NCBI GenBank assembly: GCA_013350335.1
Contig: CM023540.1
Span: 55,862,905 to 55,926,904, forward strand
Source of the DNA: Chimonanthus salicifolius
Lineage: Eukaryota; Streptophyta; Magnoliopsida; Laurales; Calycanthaceae
DNA: 64,000 nt
Direction of reading: 5' to 3'
Position numbers and translations under genes: made by a program
Notes under the pieces: model-generated
The model's database searches: none
What the model saw: only the letters and a program-made list of their open reading frames with translations
Told to the model about the DNA's origin: nothing
Shown here: positions 12,101-22,785 of the stretch, piece by piece
Numbering within the stretch: position 1 is the stretch's first letter
How the letters are laid out: the number at the start of each line of letters is the position of its first letter

Positions 12101-12556
12101 TTTGACTTGACCACTAGAAATAGGAGAAAGGGATGAGAAGAGGGTGGACATACCAGCCATATGGTCGGTAGCATTAGAATCAACAATCCAGGAATAAGGA
12201 GAGGCATGATGGACAGATAATTCATTATCTGAAGGAGAGGAGACAACATTAGATACCTCAGAGGACTGAAGGCACTCAAGGCGTTGCAGGATGAAGTTCA
12301 AATCCTGACGAGTCATAGGAGCATTATCATTAACCACATCAGAGGAATGAGGAGCAGCGGAGATATTGGTTTGCTTAGGGCGTTCATGAAGCTTGTAGCA
12401 TGAATCAATATTGTGGTTAGTCATCTTGCAGTAGGTGCAAAACCGAGGGCTCTTCTTCCGTGGTCCTTTGGTGTCCCTTCGAATCTGTGGGGAGTCGGGA
12501 GAGGCAACATCTGAACTGGAAGGACCAGAAGAAGATGTTGGCGTAGCAGTAGCCAT
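9187..12556 (-). pseudogene. Copia gag(C-term)-protease-integrase-RT-RNase H remnant
   Basis: The minus frame opens at 12556 and at once holds a gag CCHC knuckle (C-T-Y-C..H..C, near 12430). The bulky N-terminal capsid domain of copia gag is absent. The protease motif reads WIVDSNATDHM (D-S-N where D-S-G is usual). The pre-integrase and integrase core follow to about 11400, where the frame shifts. The integrase C-terminal part (SYWPEAVLTACYLINRMPS) is at 11116-11361, and RT is at 10268-11194 with WKVAIDEELAALEKNNTWE. An amber stop interrupts the ALYGLK motif near 10270, a TGA follows near 10210, and YVDD is intact near 10140. A frameshift near 9630 leads into RNase H (9187-9660) with CDNQAAIHIA and the final ADIFTK motif. 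Not functional. Confidence 0.92.
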
Positions 12557-13391
12557 AATCCTAACCCAAAGACCAAATCAAATAGTAGCAGTAGCGAATA
12601 GAAGGCAAAAAATCAGATCCAAGTCCAAGAACTGCGTCAAATCTGAGAAGAACCGGGAATGGCCCCACAAGGTACAAACCAGTCGTAAATCTGTATGCAG
12701 CAGAGACAGAGGGAGATGCGAATGTATAGGTGCAAGTCGTAGGGCCTGAAGATCAACAACTGGGTAGATCAAAGAGAAACAAGGCAAAATCTGATGGTAC
12801 AGTCAACCCGAACAGCTGCAGGAAAAACCAGAAAAAATGGGGTCCACCGTAGATGAAAGATGGGACACCCCAGTCTGATGGAATCTAGAGGGATATGCGA
12901 AATTAGGGTGCAACAACAATAGAGGGAATAAGGACCCAACTTCCAAATCTGGGCAGAAGAAAACCCAGGAAAAAAAAACTGTGCAGTGTCGCGAGCAGCA
13001 GAGTGAAACAGACACAGGGGGGACCCACTGTTGACCGTGAAGGGAGGTCCACCTTAGGCAAGTGGAGGGGGTCCAGGGGCGACACCAGTGGAAGAGAGAA
13101 GAGGGTAATCGAAGCTCAGATTTGCTAGATCTAAGCAAAAAACTCAGATCTGGGTACAGTAGCTTCAAAAAATCGTTGAATGAGAGATCCAACAAAAACC
13201 CTAGAAGACCAGTCCAAAACAGAGATCCAATGGGATAGATGGATAGCTCTGTCAAAAACGGCAGGGCAGGAGGAGTCCCCTGCCGGCAGACCCTTTGCCG
13301 GAACAGTGATGCTCGCCGGAGAAGATTAAGGCTGCAGAAAGGGAAGGTTATTTGAAGGAAATCAAAAAAGAAAATCTTCTTTGGCTGATAC
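12557..13391 (-). other. Copia 5' leader, no supported gene
   Basis: About 830 bp between the 5' LTR/PBS and the residual gag start. A 213-codon open stretch (12803-13444) runs through the PBS and into the LTR and shows no gag-like features, so I read the region as leader. The gag N-terminal domain may have been lost here. Confidence 0.6.
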
Positions 13392-13546
13392 CATGTTAAA
13401 TAGAAAATATAGAGACAATCTAGGGAACAAAAAAGGAAATACAATAAGTGTATCCTAATTATAATCTATTGTGTTGACCTTCAATATACATTGAATCTAG
13501 ACATATAACTGGGGCCCACATCACTTGACGTCTGAGTCCCACAACA
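13392..13546 (-). repeat. Right (5') LTR of the copia element, shortened
   Basis: 155 bp matching 9027-9179 of the left LTR. It starts TGTTAAATAG directly beside the PBS and ends CCCACAACA. The 71-bp end carried by the left LTR is missing. Confidence 0.9.
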
Positions 13547-13551
13547 CCACC

Positions 13552-14070
13552 TTGGATAAACCTGGATGACAACAATGGCGATTTCCATGGAAGGATGGGC
13601 TGCACTCAATGTGCTAGGAAGCCATCCGTGAACCAAAATCTCAAGGGGTTTTGGGTTATGAAACACCATATTTTCATTGAGCTCACATAGTGATTCCTTA
13701 AATCCCCACATGAATGGTAGACCTGAGTTATAGCAGAGAAATATTTAAAAGCTTCAATTTTTTTCACTTCCCAACCACGTAGGTGTGCTTCCTTCACATG
13801 GTGAATGATGTTAAAGATTTAGGATTTCCTCAGTGAGCATCAAGCATGGGTACTCAGGGACAAGAAACAATTTTAAAGATACAACATAGGAGAGGACAAA
13901 AGCGTGTAGACCTTAGCACAATTGGATGGTGCTCATAGTTACAATGGAAAGGTTGTTGCTTGATTCAGCATACTCTCTCCAAAAAAATTAATAACGGAGA
14001 GATGGAAAGCTGCCACTATTATGCCTTTTTTTTGGCATGATGGACAATCATAATGACTTCTAGGCTGATT
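13552..14070. other. Unassigned sequence between the copia element and a LINE tail
   Basis: Short open stretches occur on the minus strand (13606-13797, 13481-13711) but neither matches a family I know. If the host gene extends leftward this would be intron. No exon with suitable splice sites was found. Confidence 0.4.
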
Positions 14071-14520
14071 TTTTTTTTTTTTTTGAGCGGTAATAGAGAA
14101 AACTTTCATTAAAATAACAAGAGATACAAAAACTAGGAGCACAAGATCTAAGAGACATAGACCCAAAAAGACAAAACAAAAAAGAACATCAAAACAGCAA
14201 CAAACCCAGAGGCTATAAAGAAAACACCACTGATACAAAATGAACTATCCTCCTGGTAATTGGAAAGTGCCACAATTATCTCCACCAACACCCTTCTTTG
14301 CAAAGAAATCCGCCATACCGTTGGCCGTGCGATTGATATGGACAAAAGATACCTCCAAGCCTGAGATTAAATCCTTAATCTCCCTAACCAAAGTAATTAA
14401 CCTCCAAGGGGGCTGCTTTAGACCCCTTGCCTATTTTATGGCATTGGTTGAATCACTTTCCATCACTAATTTCTCCCCTCCTAAGCCGGCTCCTAAAGTC
14501 AGGGCTCTCCTATGCTGATA
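14071..14520 (-). mobile_element. 5'-truncated LINE 3' end (RNase H C-terminus and poly-A)
   Basis: A poly-T run near 14071-14085 marks the poly-A tail of a minus-strand LINE. Reading leftward from 14520, the minus strand encodes the C-terminal half of RNase H (KLVMESDST, WRLITLVREI, NGMADFFAKKG), then 3' UTR. It ends 224 bp before a host exon. GCTGA occurs beside both ends and may be a short target duplication. Confidence 0.75.
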
Positions 14521-14744
14521 TGCGACTTATTTTGGCATCTTCCTATTTCTTAGCTTTATTTTGAGGATAAGCAACTTACCTATAACTTCGATCTGTGAAA
14601 TGGATTATCATCAAGTGGTATTTTTACTTTTACAAACCATAATTGTCCAATCACTTCTTTAATTTTGTGGATGATTAATTTGATTGTTGCAAAGTGGTAT
14701 GAAAAACTAATATGTGATATCTTCCTAATATTGCTTCTTGGAAG
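14521..14744 (+). other. Intron end upstream of the first recognised host exon
   Basis: AT-rich, with no coding signal. It leads into the acceptor near 14743-14744 (TTCTTGGAAG). An alternative acceptor is TTTGGCAG at 14773. Confidence 0.5.
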
Positions 14745-14844
14745 CTGAGGGTGCCAGTCTCACTGTTTGGCAGGTGCAGTTCAGAGCTTTATGTTCATCC
14801 CCTTGCATACGGACCAGTCGTTGTTTCCCTGATCTCTCAATCAC
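14745..14844 (+). CDS. TMX2-like gene, internal exon with the cysteine motif
   Basis: Exon of a plant thioredoxin-related transmembrane protein 2 homologue, an ER-membrane thioredoxin-fold protein. The frame reads EGASLTVWQVQFRA, then LCSSPCIRTSRCFPDLSI. In a thioredoxin fold this is the beta strand leading into the redox site and the helix behind it. The cysteines are spaced C-x3-C rather than the classical C-x2-C, so catalytic dithiol activity is uncertain. The donor is AC|GTAAGG at 14845. The exon ends after two bases of a codon, which the next exon (27177) completes. The start is uncertain: 14745 extends the homology, while a later acceptor at 14773 would begin the exon at GTG. Exons encoding the membrane spans were not found. 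Confidence 0.8.
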
Positions 14845-15848
14845 GTAAGGCCCATAATACATTCTATTAGGGTAGTGTGCATTTTTTAATTAAAAGCAGG
14901 ATTTTCAATAAAAATGGGCATTTTTCACAAAAGCTGATGGAAAAAAAAAACAGTGGCTTACAAATCCACTTTTTATCTCCCCATGTTTGCTAGATGGCGA
15001 GCTTTTTAATGAAAATGTGCATTGCTGCATGTGCAAAATGTAGATTTTCTTACCTAAAGGATATTTTCAAGGATTTTTTTTTTTCTGGTGCGTGTGGGTG
15101 GGTTCAAACGGGACTCACATTTCTCTGTGTTAGTCCCACTTTCGATGCTTCTAATCCTCTTGTAGCGGTAATGATACTATCAAAGACTAGAATCACAGCT
15201 GTGATAGAACCCCACTGCTCTATGCAAAATATTCATAACATTATTGCCTGCACAAAATGAACCCTTTTCAGCAAAGCATCTGCTTGTCTCAATCTTTTTA
15301 ATGTGGAACATATGAAATTCATATGACAACTCAATCTTCCATGGAAATTCAGTATGAGAAACCGATTTAGTCACACACATAGAATCACCTCCTGTCTCCA
15401 CTTTCCACCTGAAGATCAAAATAATTTCTAACTCAAACAAAAGGTGTGAAGTTTTGCATCACCCCGTCTGATTTAGAACCACCAAATATACTTGTTCCAC
15501 CTTCTTGCCTTGGATAGCCTTTGGACCTCCCATCGAAATTCAGTTTGTAGAACCCCCGAGGAGTTGGTTACCTCAATGGGGTAGATCACCATTGACCAAG
15601 GTTCTAATCACCTCTGTCTAGACCCTGTCAAGCAAGTCATGGGTTATTCTCATGGAACTGTTTACTGGCAGTCTACCAGATATTTTGTGGTATCTCATGA
15701 CGAATTGATTTCCCTAATCCAATGGCCTTAGTCTGAAGGACTCATTTGTTCCTTTTTTCCCTGAAGCATGCAAATTACAAAAAATGGCTTTTGGGCATAA
15801 AATTGCTTAACCAAATGAAGAACTTCCATGATAACCTTGAAAACCTAT
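14845..15848 (+). other. Start of a 12.3-kb intron, no gene seen
   Basis: Noncoding sequence with short A- and T-runs. Reading frames such as 14994-15260 have no recognisable motif. Nothing here can be named. Confidence 0.5.
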
Positions 15849-16100
15849 GCATTATGTTTTTTTTTGAACGATAGGGTAAGTTTCATTCAAAAGAAAGGGA
15901 AAAAACATTCCTTCATATACAGAGGCTGCCCCCAACAAGGTGCAAAAAATGAAATGAAGCTCACAGCCCGGGCCAGGCAAACAAAAAAACAGGGAATATC
16001 CCATAGAACCAAACAAACGAAAGGAAATTACAGTTCAGAAGACACTCCGATACTAAAAAAAGACAGAATGGGAATGTCAACACCGTTTTATCTTTTGCTT
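15849..16100 (-). mobile_element. LINE 3' tail remnant
   Basis: A T-run near 15849-15858 followed by GAACGATAGGGTAAGTTTC and an A/G-rich stretch. The layout matches the tails at 4584 and 14071, so I infer the 3' UTR of a minus-strand, strongly truncated LINE. No coding part is recognisable, and its right boundary is a guess. Confidence 0.45.
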
Positions 16101-16502
16101 GAAACTCCTCATTTGAATCGCATTCAGATTCTGATGTGTCATTGGATTTTCCCATAAAATCCTTTTCTTCTTCACATGACTTCGAAGGGATACACACTTC
16201 TGGATAGTGAAAAGAGGTACCTTCCATAGGGGCTAAGGAGGCAAGGCCTTCCATAGAATTGCATTTATCCAGATAATAGGTTGAACCATCCAAATATTTT
16301 GAAATATTTTCAATGAAATCAATTTGGATAGAGGTCCAATCAGCTTCATCAAGATGCCAAGATATTCTCTATTTTTGTTTTCAAATAAACTAAGATATGG
16401 TAAACAGTCAATAGAGATCTGTAGATGATTTTTCTGGCATCCATATCTGATGTTCTAGCACTTAGATCAACTCAGACGGTTAGATCCTTATGAAGAGTAC
16501 GA
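16101..16502. other. Unassigned; possibly leader of the LTR element at 16518
   Basis: Noncoding. Its right end abuts the primer-binding site, so part of it should be the 5' leader of a minus-strand LTR element whose remaining body is missing. A minus-strand open stretch (15961-16293) has no family resemblance. Confidence 0.4.
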
Positions 16503-18083
16503 GGCTCTGATACCAATTGAAAGTTCCCGGTGCTAGAACGCGATTGTCACTAGAGGGGAGGTGAATAGGACAATGTGCAATTTTTGTGGCCTTCACAAAT
16601 TTCTTGATTAATTAAAATGATATGCATCGGAATTAACAAATTAATCAAGAAGATAGTGTTGTGTGATAACAAGAGTGCACAAATAAAAGAGCAATCACAC
16701 AAGCAAAGCCAAACACCCGATTTATAGTGGTTTGGAGTAAATCCCTCCTACATCCACTGTTGGACTCACCCAACCTTGGGTTATCCCAAATATACTATGT
16801 GGGGAATTACGCTCTCATGAATAGAGTAGGAATTACACTTACACAATAGAATGAGAATTTCACCCACTCACTTAATGTTTTGAAAGGTTCGACCTTCCTC
16901 GGTCTACTTCCTTATCTCTCTATTTTTTATAGTGGTTCAAACACCTTGCTTTAATCCACTTCACAATGATGTTTAATTTGAACACAAGAAGAAGCACTTG
17001 CCTTTGTAGCTCGCTTGTAGATGGTGTGTTTCTTGTAGAGTTCTCCCAATGTGTTCTCGCTGATGACAAAGATGTGCCTTTGTATGAGCAATCACAATCT
17101 ATGGGAGGAGGTTCTAAGATTATGGATTTGCAAGTTGAATCCTAGACTTGGGTTTTTCTCCCTCTTGATCTCAATCAAAGTATTGATTGGATTCTCAAAT
17201 GAATCACCAAGTGTAGTGCTTAGAGAGAGGTTGTGATCTCTGAGAATATCTTAATGTTTTCCTATGTGAAGGGTTCTAAGGTGTCCAACTATTTCTCCAA
17301 AATCCGGAGTTTAAATAGGCAACTAGAAAAATTCCCGAACAGAAGTGACGATGGGTCGTGGCACTTTAAGTTGTTGTTGCAATATGACCGTTATGCATTA
17401 ATGCAGTCCCAATGGATAGAAAACGGTCACCCATGATGGGTCGTCCAGCCCAGTGCCGATGTGTCGTGCACTGACGATAGAATCGTCCTGAGACCAATTG
17501 AGTTTGATAGTGTTTTTCAAACCAGAACTTTGAAAAACCTAGCTGACATGTCATCACCACGATAGGTCGTGCCCTGTCCTTCACGATAGATCGTGTTCCC
17601 ACGATAGTATTGGCGTAAGAGTGAACTTGTTTGATAGTATTTTTCCAACCAGAATACTTGTCAATCCGGACGATGGATCGTTAGACCACAAAAGGTCGTC
17701 CCTGCCCTAGGTGATAGATTGCTTGACACGATGTGTCGTCCTGACAGCTTATCAGTTTTGCATGTTTGATTCCATCTGGTTCTGTTGGCTGTCAATGGTC
17801 TACTAGACTTAATTTAGATTTACCATTTTGTTCTCTAAGTCTAGTCCAGGGTCTTCCTAAGTGTGTTGGGTCCAGCCTAGAGTCATCTATGGCCAATTTA
17901 CCTTTGTGTGATTGCCATATACTTGGTGATCTTGAATCTTGCACTTGATCTTCCAATGCTTGCACTTTGATTTAACCTTCACACCACTTGAGTCTTGTTT
18001 CATTGCTTCATTCTTCCAAGGCAATGCTTCTCTTGAGTCATGGAATTTATAAATAGGTGACTCTGCAAGCCGGGGCACTAACA
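16503..18083 (-). mobile_element. Long LTR plus primer-binding site of a truncated retrotransposon
   Basis: At 16503-16515 the minus strand reads TGGTATCAGAGCC, a full match to the initiator-Met primer site. The LTR follows from TGAAAGTTCCCGG (16518) to CACTAACA (18083), about 1566 bp, with TG..CA ends. No second LTR lies nearby, so only the 5' LTR and PBS remain. The LTR carries at least six near-palindromic 12-mers of the type ACGATnGnTCGT between 17348 and 17739. Related sequence occurs at 57775-59000 (same strand) and at 60415-60640 (opposite strand, LTR start only). Confidence 0.75.
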
Positions 18084-18089
18084 AAGTTT

Positions 18090-18255
18090 TTACATATTTT
18101 GGTGGGATATGATCTCCCCCTCAATGTTAGCAATAAGTATCAAATTTTCAGTTTGCTGATGATACATTATTGTTCTGTGAAGCATCTAGTGAAGAGCTAT
18201 TTGGGGTGAGAACTATCTTAAGGTGCTTTGAACTTGTATTGGGGCTGAGAAATCA
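18090..18255 (+). pseudogene. Short LINE reverse-transcriptase remnant
   Basis: From about 18145 the + strand reads FQFADDTLLFCEASSEEL and then TILRCFELVLGLR, which is the RT catalytic box and the following helix of the LINE family seen at 1-2 kb. Only about 110 bp is recognisable. The LTR at 16518-18083 abuts it on the left, and sequence of another type follows at 18256. Confidence 0.75.
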
Positions 18256-18699
18256 TCGGATCCTGTCGGTCGATCCGATCCTTCATTGGATGATCTGATG
18301 TCATCGTCCGATTAGCCTGTTTTGCATCCTTTCACTAAAATACTCATAACATGAGCTACAAATCTCCAATTTTGGTGTTCTTGGACTTGTTGGAAAGCTC
18401 TTTGAATGCTTTATCCAATCATAAATAAGTTACCAATTTTGGAATTCAATTGAAATATCAAATGAGTTCTCCAAGTCATAGCAATTTTCATCCAACCTAA
18501 AAATCCAATTACTATACCAATTTTAAATCATGGATTTTAAGGGCCTTTCTAGGTCAATCTACTGTCCATTTTACTTGAATTGAGTGGGATAATTGGAGTT
18601 AACTTCATGAAGAGCATCCTTCCAAATTCACAGCTTCTGGTCTTCAAAACTTGATATTCCTTCATCGATCTTCCAAAAGCAAGGTTCAGGACACAGTCA
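18256..18699. other. LTR-like noncoding sequence
   Basis: Begins with CGGATC/GATCCG-rich sequence (18265-18310), then AT-rich sequence of the style seen in gypsy LTRs such as 54640-54750. No ends, PBS or purine tract could be fixed. Confidence 0.35.
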
Positions 18700-19130
18700 C
18701 GGATTTAACGACAGAAGAGATATAGATTTAACTGTGAGTCTAACAAATATTTCATGGAAAACCAATTCGAATCCCATTTCTCATATCCGAAGTTTTCCTT
18801 CTGCTATATTGAATTTTGAAAAAGCTGCTTCTCCTCATCAACAGAGTAAGGGGAAAACGCCTCTTGGAGGATGGGACGACGAAGATGAGACTATGTCTCT
18901 CTCCTCCACCCACTTCAAGGATGCTTCTACTCGATCGTCATTGAGAAAATGAAAGGCCAGAGCTTTCCCAGTACGTAAAATTTCTTCACCTTCCTCTTTC
19001 GAGTATCCTCAATTCTGTAGGCTCTATAAACCCAATACCAATATCAGGTTCATCACCCTTTGATTTTTTTGGGATTTGATCCTCTTCTGGGCCAATAACT
19101 TTTTTTGCATGATCCGTTGGATAAGGATCT
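18700..19130 (-). pseudogene. LINE H ORF1, C-terminal piece left of the gypsy insertion
   Basis: On the minus strand this continues the ORF1 reading that starts at 26353, resuming after the gypsy element at 19131-24498. It holds hydrophilic, low-complexity sequence (PEEDQIPKKSKGDEPDI and similar) of the kind found near the C-terminus of plant LINE ORF1. The link rests on the clean 5-bp duplication GATCT at 19126-19130 and 24499-24503 and on continuous minus-strand coding character. Several stops are present. Confidence 0.5.
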
Positions 19131-19846
19131 TGATGCGAGCATCCAACCTATTCAGTCTAGTGAGTCACAGTCAGACTCCTCTTCAGTTAGCCTTGATTCA
19201 GCAGAGCAGATTGCTACGGCTTATATGGAGCATTTTAATTGTGGACCGGACACCCAGTTGGACTCCGTCTAATAAATCCATTCATTTAGTTAGACGTAAC
19301 CCAATTGTATAGAGTGGGCCCAGCCAGCCTGTTAAGGCCCAATCCAAGCTTAAACATGCCCAAGCCCAAATTCGTCCAAGCCTCTTTCAATTGCATCCAT
19401 GGACACCAATCTTCACACAATTGGAATAAAATTTAAGTTATTTCCTGATAGAGGATTTCTCTTGTGACTGTGGAGTTGTTTGAAGATTGGTGTACTCCGA
19501 TTTTCGCCTCTAGCAAGTATATATGAGTGATTTTAGAATTCAATTAGTTCCATGGCTTTTCTTTGATTAGGTAATGCAATAATCAAATTTATCATCTTCT
19601 TTTAATTTGCTTCCGCTATTCTTAATTTAATTTCAATTAGAAGATGCCTAATTTAAATAAACCCATAGACTAATTCGAATTCTTGGGAAACTTGTACAAT
19701 CGGTTAGGATATTGTTTGAGCAATTCCTTGCCAAGGCAGAATCCTTTTATAAACTGTAATTGGTTGTGTTGGGTCTTTCAGAGACCATACTTTGAAATTG
19801 GCTAGCCTATTGGCGGATTTGCACAATTCGACCCTATGCCTGCATC
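19131..19846 (+). repeat. 5' LTR of gypsy element II, internally deleted
   Basis: 716 bp, TGATGC...GCATCA. It matches the 3' LTR at both ends but lacks about 420 bp corresponding to about 23640-24065, which includes the TATATATA-containing part of the 3' LTR. This deletion probably removes its promoter. Confidence 0.9.
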
Positions 19847-21107
19847 AGTTGGTCATCAGAGCTTCGGATTGCTTCTAATTGCAATCAGAACAATATTCTT
19901 GGGAAAATTGACTTTGATTGTGGAGTTAAATTCATTCACACACTTCTTTTAATTTAAGATATTGCTGTATTGTGGTTCAAACTTTTTGTTTCGAGACTTC
20001 GAATTTCATCTGGACTTTACTTCTATGAGCCGGTATATTAAGTTGGAACAGAACAATCGTTTGAAATTTCGTTATCTTGCATAATTTTATGGGAACAGAC
20101 GACAGAGAAAAAATCTGGAAAAAAAATCCAACAGATAGGTCTCTCTGTGAGTATTTCAGAAATATATTATTCGCCTCAAACGGAGTTTTCTAACTCGAAA
20201 TATCGCCGTTTTAGTGGGACTGTTACAGAACTGCAGATAAACAACAAACTGAGTTTTTCTTTCGGATTGTAGACAGATTTTGATTGACTAAATCAGGTGC
20301 TAAAATTTTCAAATTTTTACAGTGGTTAGATCTTTTCGTGAGGATCATAGTGATATATTATTTTGCATTATTCCAATCTTTCTAGATTGAGATGTTGTAG
20401 TGGACTGCTATCAAAACTGCAGAACAGTTTGCAGAAATATTTGTCGTCTCTGTTATAGTCGTTATTTAGGTGATCAAATCAAACTTAAAAAATCTCAAAT
20501 TTGGAGGGTGGCTAGATCCTCTTCTCTACTTTCCAGAAATTTAAAGATTTTTCTGAACCAAGTTCTGTAGTTCCAGTTATGAATTTTTTCGTCGCAGTGC
20601 GCAGAAAAGGACTAAGCAGAAACAAAGTTTCCAATTGCTGTTAATTCGATGACTTGCAGTATTTATTTGGGATATCATTCAGACTCAAATCAGTCTGAAA
20701 ATTTTACAGCAGTTCTATATACCAGTTGGCTATCTTCAGTTAAAATTTCGTGATTTTTGCACGTCTGAAACTCCACTTCTGGAATTTATAGTTACAGCTG
20801 TGCAGAATATCCATACAACAAACTGATTTCTGGCCGACTTGGACTCTGGGTAACTGTATTCTTGAGGTTCTTTTTACAGCTACCTTATTTTAGTGATTAC
20901 TGGTTATTTGTGTGATTATCATCGGATATTACTTGTGTTTGCAACACAAGTTTACCATGTTTCAAGCTCTCTTGCTCGTTTTGGATTTGTATGAAATACA
21001 GTTATAATACCAAGCATAACATGGTCAAGAATGGTGATGTCGCTCATGATAACAACTTTACATCGGGTCAGACTAGTAACCCTCAACAGGGCGACAGATA
21101 GGCGGAG
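19847..21107 (+). other. Leader of gypsy element II
   Basis: About 1.2 kb from the primer site to the gag start. No long frame. Short sentence-like repeats (such as 'AAACTGCAGA') recur but no gene is supported. Confidence 0.6.
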
Positions 21108-22126
21108 ATGGTTGAACTGCGAGAGATAGTTGCAGCTTTGGCACGTCTGATGGCTACCATGCCGGCCACCATGCAACATCAGGTGACTACTTTGCATGAG
21201 TCAGTGCAGCAGCTTGTTCATGATAGACGACGATCATCATCCTCCAGACGATCTCATGCCTCTCGTTGTAGAGCACACTCAGAAAATGGTGACATCAGTG
21301 ATGAACACCAGAATCAATATTACAGGCAACACCCTCAGCGGCCAAGAGATGCTGAGCATGTACCCATCAGAGTAGAGATTCCAGAGTTCTTTGGACACTT
21401 ATCTGGTGAGGTATCTCTTGATTGGCTATAGACTGTTGAAAATATGTTTGAATGTGGAGATGTGCTAGAAAATCAACAGGTTAAGCTTGCTGTAATGAAA
21501 TTAAGAGGTAGTGCTTTGGCATGATATAAGTCAATTAAGCTTGAAAGAAAGAATCTAGGAAATGGCCCATACAATCCTGGAGTAAATTGAAGAAGCTTAT
21601 GTGTAGTACTTATCTACCTCTTAATCATGCTCAGACCTTATTTTCAAAGTTGCGAAAACTCAGACAAGGCACCAGGACTATTGCAGACTACCCAGAGGAG
21701 TTTAACCTCTTGATCTCTCGCAACAATTTGAATGAATGTAGGTTGTGGTGCAGAGGTACATTGAAGGACTTCGCCCTTCAATCAGTGATCCCATGATTGG
21801 CTTAGAAATTACTCATATGTCTATTGCTTACCAAAAGGTTCTCAAGTTTGAATACATAGAAGGTTGCAAAAGCCGTACCGCCCCAGCATAGAGCAAGCCT
21901 ATGGACACTAACCTATCAGCTGGGGGTTTTTCATCTAAGCCCGCTCAAATGTCAACTCCTCAAGTTCCACCTACGGAACGACCACAGAAATCACAAGTCA
22001 AATGCTTCAAATGCAACGGGTTAGGTCATATAGCAGTTGATTGTCCTAGTTGCCGTGTGGTCTTGATCCAAGGAGGACATGCAGAGGAAGTTGCACAAGT
22101 TGAAGATGTAGATGAAGAGTTCCAGT
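21108..22126 (+). pseudogene. Gypsy gag remnant of element II
   Basis: Starts MVELREIVAALARLM and continues with an Arg/Ser/His-rich linker and IEIPEFFG-like core (VEIPEFFGHLSGEVSLDWL, about 21375-21428). A TAG then interrupts the capsid core, and the reading continues as TVENMFECGDVLENQQVK. After another stop and a frameshift, 21587-21796 holds the rest of the Retrotrans_gag domain (LRQGTRTIADYPEEFNLLI). The C-terminal frame at 21901-22128 carries one CCHC knuckle, CFKCNGLGHIAVDC. At least three lesions make it a pseudogene. Confidence 0.85.
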
Positions 22127-22217
22127 GACGTTAACGTCATATATGGTGACAAAACCCTTTGTCACTGCTAAGTTTGCTGTGGATGATGTTCACCTCATGG
22201 GAACGTCAGGTGAGCAA

Positions 22218-22785
22218 TGTAACGACCCTGACCCGAACACAGGGCTTAGGGCTTGACTCAGTGTGATATTGTCCGCTTTGGGCCTCGCACACAGCTCAAA
22301 CCTGCACGGTTTTGTTCCTGGGCCCAGGCCCACATGGCCCAGCCCAAAAGGCCTCACACTTGTTAAGAGGGGCTGGCCTCTTATAACCCTTCCTCCTTTT
22401 GCCTCCACTACCAATGTGGGACTCTTTCCACACCGGTGGGCAGGGGTTTCACAACCACCCCCCCTAAAGCCTCGAGCCTCCCCCGGTTCGACAACATCAG
22501 GGAAGGAGGAAGGCCCACACAGTCCGAGTGTAGAACCTCGGCTCTGATTTGTAACGACCCGACCTGAACACAGGACTTAGGGCTTGACTCAGTGTGATAT
22601 TGTCCTCTTTGGGCCTCGCACACAGCTCGAACCCGCATGGTTTTGTTCCTGGGCCCAAGCCCACATGGCCCGGCCCAAAAGGCCTCACACTTGGTGAAGA
22701 GGGGCTGGCCTCTTATAACCCTTCCTCCTTTTGCCTCCACTACTGATGTGGGACTCTTCCCACATCGGTGGGTAGGGGTTTCACA
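22218..22785 (-). mobile_element. TRIM 1 (terminal-repeat retrotransposon in miniature), complete
   Basis: Two 236-bp LTRs (22218-22453 and 22550-22785, TGTAACGACC...GGTTTCACA on the + strand) around only 96 bp. The flanking duplication AGCAA (22213-22217 and 22786-22790) is perfect. On the minus strand the sequence after the 5' LTR reads ATCAGAGCC, part of the Met primer site, and a G-rich tract (AGGGGGGGTGGT) precedes the 3' LTR. It has no coding capacity and depends on enzymes from elsewhere. It lies inside gypsy element II, so it arrived later. Confidence 0.93.

Larger units (their letters stand above)
8956..13546 (-). mobile_element. Ty1/copia retrotransposon, decayed
   Basis: A 4.6-kb copia element on the minus strand with LTRs at 8956-9179 and 13392-13546, flanked by the 5-bp duplication CCACC (8951-8955 and 13547-13551). 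The primer-binding site TGGTATCAG directly follows the 5' LTR on the minus strand (+ coordinates about 13383-13391). The polypurine tract TTGAGGGAGAG precedes the 3' LTR (about 9180-9191). The domain order integrase, then RT, then RNase H is that of copia. The N-terminal gag is missing and the pol frame has several stops and frameshifts. Confidence 0.95.

Noticed and set aside
12803..13444. 213-codon minus-strand frame at the copia 5' end
   Set aside because: It runs through the LTR and the primer-binding site, so it is leader sequence that happens to be open.
18145..18253. Assigning this RT piece to LINE H (18700-26360)
   Set aside because: It lies on the opposite strand and belongs to the family at 1-4 kb; LINE H is a minus-strand ORF1.
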